From contig BJKQ01000012.1 in NCBI GenBank assembly GCA_006538405.1, positions 903,001 to 967,000 on the forward strand: 64,000 bases of DNA, written 5' to 3'. Shown here piece after piece: positions 57,846-64,000 of the stretch. The translations under genes and the position numbers were made by a program. The stretch is from Hansfordia pulvinata. Taxonomy: Eukaryota > Ascomycota > Sordariomycetes > Xylariales. Below the pieces are notes generated by a model, which saw only the letters and a list, made by a program, of their open reading frames with translations, had not been told where the DNA came from and searched no databases. The first letter of the stretch is position 1. Each line of letters opens with the position of its first letter.

Positions 57846-58357
57846 GGCGATGTCTGCGGGTTTTGGCAGAGCGGATAGGAGGTGTGCAGAGAGAAGGAGA
57901 GAGAGAGCGAGTGAGAGGAGAGTGAGGGAATAGCGTGAAGACGACGCCCGCTACTGGGGCCAGCGAGTCCTTTTGTAGAGTCCAGGCTATGAGTTCTAGA
58001 TCTTCAGCCGCGGCACCTCGGCGGCGCCAGCAGGCATCACGCGCGCGGCTGAGACTGGGACAACTCGGCTGGGATTGCCATGTTAACTGGCTGGCAGCTC
58101 AGGGGATTTCAGGCCTCCTGTGAGTCGACATTGACATTGACAGGGATGCGCCGCAGTAATTAGAAGATGCCTGGTTGACGATCAGTGAATTGAGCGCAGC
58201 GATGGACGGCGGGGCTGGGCTCGAGGCTTGCGTCGACAGGGGTGGAGCGCACACTACGAGTACTTTGCCCCGCAAGGCCGATTCACACGTATTCACACAT
58301 TCGATTCACGTATCTGGTGGCATGCTATGTATGAACCGCCGTGATCACGCCCAACGG
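57846..58357. other. Intergenic, upstream of one gene and downstream of another
   Basis: About 510 bases with a CT-rich stretch on the minus strand (57887-57925) fitting a 5' leader, and TACGAGTA at 58255. Nothing else is seen. Confidence 0.55.
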
Positions 58358-61023
58358 CTATTTTTCCCGCCCCGGGCTCAGCCGGGAGGCCCAAGAACTC
58401 GTTGTCGTCAGCCTCGGCAGCAGGCCGGCTTTCGCCTCGTGCACCCTTGCCACCCTGACCTCGCCCGTGTAAGCCATCTTCTCGAGCCGGACCAGATAGT
58501 CGCCTTCGCCACTGCCACCGCGGATGTGCTTCTTGACGGCATCATCCCCGGCGTTGTTGCCCGCCTCGAGCGGCTCCCGCAGCTCCTCCGTAATGAGCTG
58601 CGACACGGCGTGCCACACGTTGCCGAAGCGCGAGTACCGGACGCGCCGGACATAGCGGAAGGTGATGACTGCGACATACGCTAGGTGTATAACCACCAGG
58701 ACCAAGACGGACGCGAAGCCGCCGCAGCCGTGCACCGAGCACGGACCCGGCGTGCGCACCGTCTTGGCTTCGACCACTTCCGCGCCCTGTGTCTTGCCCA
58801 GCGAGGACAGGTACGAATTGTACCACAGCAGGGCGACTGACGTGGAGAAGGATTGCATCGCGTTGGCGATACGCCCCGTCTGGTCGACTGTCTGTGTGAA
58901 AAGCTGCTGCATGAGAGGGTGTGCAATGGTAGGAGAATCCAAGTCGCAGCTGAAACATAGGCCGTAGGTCTGGTTGACGTCCAATCCGTTGTTTAGACTG
59001 TAGTGAATGAGCTCCTCGAGAACCCGCTCTGTCAGGTCGCCGATAGTGTGCTGCTCATCCACGCCGATCCCCTTGAGGGTGATAATCTCATGGGCGTGGC
59101 TGTCCGCCGGTCCGTCGTCTGCCTCGCCCACGACGTCCATGGACAAGATCCCGCGCTCATTGTGCGGCTGGTTCACCGCGTTCACCCCAAAATAGCTTTG
59201 CACATTAGACGTGTTGTAGACCTGCGAGGTCATCGTCCACTGTGCACCCGGCTCGGACGGGAGGCTGCTCGTTTGCAGCTTGACCGAGTTGCGGGCGACG
59301 TTGAACGCCGAAAAGCACATGGAGAGGTTGAAATAGCGACCAGGCAATGGTTCGTAGGTGAGCCATTCGTTGTATGGCGTGCCTTCGCCAATTGACCCCT
59401 GGTCAGGAAGCTTGTCCCAGTCACGATGCCTCATGATCGAGGTCATCGCCAGATGGATGGTAGAGTTGACAGCCCACGGCTCTGTGTCCATGTCCCACTT
59501 GCGCTCGAGTTTGAGGGCTGGCAGCTGCCCACCAACACCCCCGACAATGCAGGGCGCGGTCTGTGTCTCGACGCGGTCGTAGACTGCAAAGGGTATGCGG
59601 CACTCGAACTGGACCTTTGTGCAGTTGTAAGAGTCGCAAGGAGCTGCCCAGTCAATGCCAGCGTTCTTCAGGCTCGATCCGTAGTCCAGCTCCCCCACGA
59701 GAGACTTGTAGCCATCGTAGCTGCCGGTGTCGAATGACTCGTAGTGAAAGTCCACCTGCGGTCTCATGCAGGCGACTCTGGAGTTGAAGGTCAATAGGTT
59801 GCCGTCTAGACTCTTCAGAGATTGCCGTTCGTTATTCGAACTCAAAGGCAGGAGTCCTCGCTGCACAAGGCCCGTGTCGCTCAATCCGGCACTGTTAGGC
59901 GCGGGGTCTTGTCTCGGGCCGGCCTCTGCAAAGGCGGGATAGATGGGGCTTTGGCCGAAGAACCCGCCCCCGACAGTGTTGAAGTTGAAGTCGTCCGGTC
60001 TGTAGTCGATGAGGCTGGGCAGCATGGTCGTATTGGTGTTGCCAATGATCAAGAAATCGTGCATATCGGCCAGCAGGATGGTGGAAGAGAACTGCAGCGC
60101 CATTGTGATGACAAAGAGCAAGAGCGTCAGCCAGAACTCGGCATTTCTGACCAGTCTCGATGCACCGGAGGATACGAAAGAGCGCAGCAGGGTAAATGGC
60201 CCATCGTTGATGCTGCGCAGCACGGAGAGCTGAGGCATCTGAGAACGCCGGGCATAACGGCGCTCGATCACCAGGGCTGCAATCATCGACACGCACACGG
60301 TGCTTTGGAAGGCAGTGGCCACTCGAAGCCCGAGCGCGCAGAGGGTTATGGTCTGGGTCATCCACTGGGTATAGGTCAGTGTCATGTCATCCCGACCTGC
60401 TTTCCGCGCCTGCGCAGCCGAACAGTACTCACGTCGCGAAGGGCCAGCTCCCTCCATGCATACGTCGCAGCCACGCCCTTGGGCTCCGGTCCGTAGCCAT
60501 ACCACAGGAAAATGAGAAAGCTGACGATGGCGACTATACCGGCGCACCCGCCACCGACATACAGGGAGCCCAGTACGCCCAGGGATTGCTTGATGGGCAG
60601 GTTCGGACCGGCATTGAAAACCTCGTCGCACAAGGTGTTTGTCTCTGTCCCCTTGCCTGAGGATGAGCTCCCATGGGTCTGGGTAGCCTGCAGGTTTCCC
60701 GCGAGCTGTTCGGGAGGCATTTCGTGTGAGGCAATTTGTGGGAGATGTAGATGTGGCTGCCAGTACTCGTAGGGATAGGCCTGATACTCCAAATAGCTTT
60801 GTTGTTGGTCCGGGTAGCCCAGGAAGATATGTTGGTATTCCGACCAGGCGGGGTCATCAGGGGCTTGTTGCTGGTGTTCTTGGGGAACGGACACCCCAAC
60901 ATCAGCATCGCCACCTGGCATTCCCGGGCTTTGCAAGGGGGGAGCGTGCATGTTCTCAGAGGTTGACTGATGTGCGGCCATCCTGGGTCTCTGCTGAGTG
61001 AATCGAGACGACTGGCTGCTCAA
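58358..61023 (-). CDS. Large fungal membrane protein of unknown function, 865 aa
   Basis: Exon 1 is 61023-60433 and exon 2 is 60364-58358. The 68-base intron (GTGAGT...CCCAG) keeps the frame (AWRELALRD then WMTQTITLCAL). The first 110 residues are Gln-, Tyr- and Pro-rich and disordered. Four hydrophobic segments follow: about 150-176 (YVGGGCAGIVAIVSFLIFLW), 202-230 (ITLCALGLRVATAFQSTVCV), 274-298 (FWLTLLLFVITMALQFSST) and 743-767 (FASVLVLVVIHLAYVAVITF). Between the third and fourth lies a domain of about 440 residues with several N-glycosylation sequons (NTT, NCT, NST, NLS, NTS, NQT) and paired cysteines (SYNCTK, CFSCD), so it is probably outside the cell or in a lumen. I recall similar uncharacterised proteins in many Pezizomycotina. 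The function is unknown. A sensor or cell-surface role is speculation. Confidence 0.85.
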
Positions 61024-62592
61024 GTGGCCAAGTTGCTGCGGACCACCGCCGGGTTATAGGATGACAGACACCGGTCTATACCAACTCCCATGTTGTCGAG
61101 CTTACCAAAAGACAAACAGGATTCGAACCACTTGGCGCATGTAGGATACTTTGAACGTTGCTGCATGCTACCCGCTCGTCGCACTCGGAACCAATCAAGC
61201 GGCCAGCTGATTCGACGATGAATGGAGACGTATGGATCGGCAGTTGGAACAGTAAGAGGCTCATCAGACTAGTTGCGGTTGCGCTATGAGTGCCAAGGAG
61301 CGGTGCGATGCAGAGCTTTCAGCTGTGCTCGCCAGCCACGCCAGCTTGAAGTTTAGATCAGGCACACAGATACGCGGAGAGCTTGACGCCACCGCATAGC
61401 CTCAATCCGACTATTGGGTGCATTGGCGGCGTTGTGTGCCCGCATGTCGATAGGCTGGCCGTCAGCATGCTTACGGAATATAGTCCTACGGAGAATTCGT
61501 AGACGATAAGCTCGCCTCTTACTACCCACTTTATTGAGAGCGCCGAGCGAATCCGGCGAACCCTTGAAGGTTCACCGTGGCTGTCTGAGGTGACGGGACG
61601 GGCTTCATGCAACAGAGATGAATAAGCAGCCAGCAACAGGCCGGTGCTGATCGTAGCCAATGCGTGTTGAGGGTGAGACTCTTGGAGACAACTGACAGAT
61701 GGCTGGGGGCGGCTGCTGAGGTCAGATCATGCTGGCGAATTACGGATCGCGGGGTTGACAGAAAGCCCAGGATGTCAGGAGTGAATTGTGCAGTACGTTC
61801 ATTTCGTCTTCGTGGGCTCCGATGTGTCGACCTTATCAGCACAGGTGTCGGAACGCAAACTCCATTCGTGTCTTGGTAGCTGAATCTCTGGTGGCACAGG
61901 TTGCCTTCGGTGTGGGATCTCACAGTCGGGCGGGTCGGGTGTAGTGATGTCGTGCTGCGAGGCATCGGACAGCTGGCTGTATAGCTTCGTCAGCTGTTGA
62001 CAGCTCTGAGGTCATCACCGCGAGTGTGCCCTTGCCCGTATCCGAAGCTTGGGCCATCAGTACTTCAGATTTGGGGCTCATTCATGCTGTTGGTCATGTA
62101 CCGTTCCATCCCGCCCTGTGATGGCCGGGGCTGGCAATGGATTAGGTACTGGGGTACATGTAAGGCTGCCGGGACGGGCAATAGCAGCAACAGCCTGGGA
62201 GCTCTCCAGCACCCGCCCAGGCTGCGACAGCGAACGCGCAGCCCGCGAATGCCTGGCCGCGCAGCACCAACACCGCCCAAGAGCCACGGCCGCCTTCCAG
62301 CTCCCCACCCCACCAACGCCGTCTGCCCACTCTGACGACGCCGACGACGCCGACGCCAAAGACACGACTCCATCGACCTTCCGTATCGTGACTCTGCAGG
62401 CGACCGAAAGACATCTCGCAGCACCGCCGCCTGCCTCTGAACCCGCACCGGCACCCGCGCTGCCCAGCTTCACCGACTCCGCCTGCCCCTCACCCCGGGC
62501 CCGCCTCTTCAGCCGCCCTCGCCATCGTCACTGGCACATCGTCGTCATCACCACCACCAGTCCCGGCCTCGTCATCGAGTCCGACTGCAACC
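61024..62592. other. Shared upstream region between the membrane protein and proteasome genes
   Basis: 1.57 kb between divergent starts. The last 400 bases are C-rich and likely the leader and promoter of the proteasome gene. No gene is supported in either direction. Confidence 0.6.
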
Positions 62593-63726
62593 ATGGCGGA
62601 CCGTTACTCCTTCTCCCTCACCACATTCTCCCCCAGGTAATAACTCTTTCAGAGCTCCAGGTCGAACTATGTGCTGACTAGCAACAGCGGAAAGCTGGTC
62701 CAGATTGGTACAGAGCCCTTCCACCCTTCTCCCAGTCCACACAAACCCTGCTGCATTATGTCTGCATGCACATTCAGCCCTGCTTCATGTTCTGCATGCC
62801 CTATGCTGCACCTGTCGATACCCATTCCACTGACGCCTCGCAGAGTATGCGTTGAACGCCGTCAACCAGGGCGTCACGGCCCTCGGCATCAAGGGTAAGC
62901 CAAGCTGTGCCTACCACCTCGCCCAGCCCCGAAGCTAACCTTGACAGCTACCAACGGCATCGTCCTCGCCACCGAAAAGAAGTCGTCATCTCCTCTTACC
63001 GACCCGTCGTCCCTCACCAAGGTCAGCCACATCACCCCCAACATCGGCATGGTCTACGCCGGCATGGGGCCCGACTACAGAGTCCTTGTCGACAAGGCGC
63101 GCAAAGTCTCCCACACGGGGTACAAGCGCATCTACAACGAGTATCCTCCCACTCGGATATTGGTCCAGGACGTCGCCCGCGTCATGCAGGAGGCTACCCA
63201 GTCAGGTGGTGTCCGCCCCTACGGTGTCAGTCTGCTGATCGCGGGCTGGGACGAAGGTGTCCAGCCCGAGGGCGAAGACACCGTTATTGCTGGCGAACTG
63301 GCCGAGGGTGAGAAGAGGCCCTCTGGCAAGACTGGCGGCATTCTCAAGGGTGGCCCCATGCTGTACCAGGTTGACCCCTCGGGCAGCTATTTCCCCTGGA
63401 AGGCTACCGCTATCGGCAAGAGCGCCACCACGGCCAAAACATTCCTTGAAAAGAGATACACTGAGGGCCTGGAGCTGGAAGATGCCGTGCACATTGCCCT
63501 TCTGACTCTGAAGGAAACCATTGAGGGCGAGATGAACGGCGAGACGATTGAAATTGGTAAAAACCCCCGTTTCCACCATAAACGATGATGATAACTGACG
63601 CAAGCAGGTATTGTCGGTCCCCCGGCCGACCACCTGATGGGCATCGAGGGCGTTGAGGGCGCACAAGGACCGCGGTTCCGGAAGTTGACGCCTCAGGAGA
63701 TTGAGGATTACTTGACCAACCTGTAA
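62593..63726 (+). CDS. PRE8: 20S proteasome subunit alpha-2
   Basis: Alpha-2 is part of the outer ring of the 20S proteasome, in nucleus and cytosol. Five exons: 62593-62636, 62688-62707 (20 bases), 62844-62894, 62948-63556 and 63608-63726. All introns are GT-AG and the spliced frame is 843 bases, 280 residues. The start [15 protein letters not shown] plus [20 protein letters not shown] is the proteasome alpha signature. [66 protein letters not shown] and the C-terminal [14 protein letters not shown] follow. The yeast protein is about 250 residues. The extra length sits in a loop near [18 protein letters not shown], which I believe is common in filamentous fungi. The assignment is very secure. 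Confidence 0.96.
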
Positions 63727-63791
63727 TCCTACCCAGGGATGAGCGCGACGGTGTACCATAGATCCCGATAGAAGGACAGGCATTCTCCAGA

Positions 63792-64000
63792 TCATGGATC
63801 ACGTTTCGTCAAAATAAATGAGCAGCGAGGACCCGCACCGACCCTGACAACCGCATGTGTACTTTTGAACGGCAGAACGATTTGCACCCACTCAGTTGTC
63901 TTGTCAAAAGGCACGCCCAACTGGTGGTTGTGGTTATCACCAGCTACAAAGACCTGGCCAGCGTCGGTGAGGGCGATTATGTGAGATTGGCCAACCGCGA
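63792..64000 (-). CDS. RCC1-repeat protein, C-terminal end (partial)
   Basis: The minus-strand frame is open from the window edge to a TGA at 63794-63792. It encodes AVGQSHIIALTDAGQVFVAG, then DNHNHQLGVPFDKTTEW, and VVRVGAGPRCSFILTKRDP at the end. G-x-S-H-x-x-A-L-T-x-x-G-x-V-x-x-x-G-x-N-x-x-x-Q-L-G is the RCC1 blade motif. RCC1-like proteins form beta-propellers and may be Ran exchange factors or other regulators. With only 69 residues visible, the subfamily cannot be told. It converges with the proteasome gene, the two stop codons being 65 bases apart, so the 3' ends probably overlap as transcripts. Confidence 0.8.
   Translation of the reverse strand, partial: AVGQSHIIALTDAGQVFVAGDNHNHQLGVPFDKTTEWVQIVLPFKSTHAVVRVGAGPRCSFILTKRDP

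Overview
The window is nuclear DNA of a filamentous ascomycete (Pezizomycotina). Genes are GC-rich and interrupted by short 50-200 bp GT-AG introns, several preceded by CTAAC-type branch points. The gene families (PTH11-like receptor, DUF1996 secreted protein, UNC93-like transporter, SIN scaffold, SH3-RasGEF) are typical of this group. A hypocrealean (Sordariomycetes) origin is my inference from protein style and simple-repeat style, not something I could test.

Layout. 1-1218 (-): 5' part of ADE2, purine synthesis. 1789-1883 (-): intron-containing tRNA-Leu(CAG). 3981-5186 (+): secreted DUF1996 protein with an apparent one-base frame break. 5922-6221 (-): small secreted cysteine-rich protein. 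8387-13903 (-): 1838-aa leucine-rich-repeat scaffold of the Cdc11/Nud1 type. 15182-17888 (+): conserved fungal nuclear-looking protein with a VEDHT minisatellite. 17889-38077: about 20 kb without a convincing gene, full of microsatellites, G runs, a dispersed TACGAGTA motif and one inverted-repeat element. 38078-41692 (+): SH3/RasGEF protein of the Cdc25 family. 46505-48183 (+): six-exon PTH11-like seven-helix receptor. 51783-53440 (+): UNC93-like membrane transporter. 55852-56369 (+): second small secreted cysteine-rich protein with a possible Kex2 site. 56699-57845 (-): uncharacterised acidic protein with a problematic start. 58358-61023 (-): 865-aa multi-pass membrane protein. 62593-63726 (+): proteasome subunit alpha-2. 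63792-64000 (-): C-terminal end of an RCC1-repeat protein.

The genes do not form a pathway cluster. They mix housekeeping functions (purine synthesis, proteasome, septation signalling, Ras activation) with surface and secreted functions (PTH11-like receptor, DUF1996, two cysteine-rich secreted peptides, large membrane protein) of the sort found in host- or substrate-sensing fungi. I see no secondary-metabolite cluster, no intact transposase or reverse transcriptase, and no CRISPR array. The parts most worth a second look are the gene-free repeat-rich block, its dispersed motif, the inverted-repeat element near 27.4 kb, and the two genes whose reading frames break at C runs.
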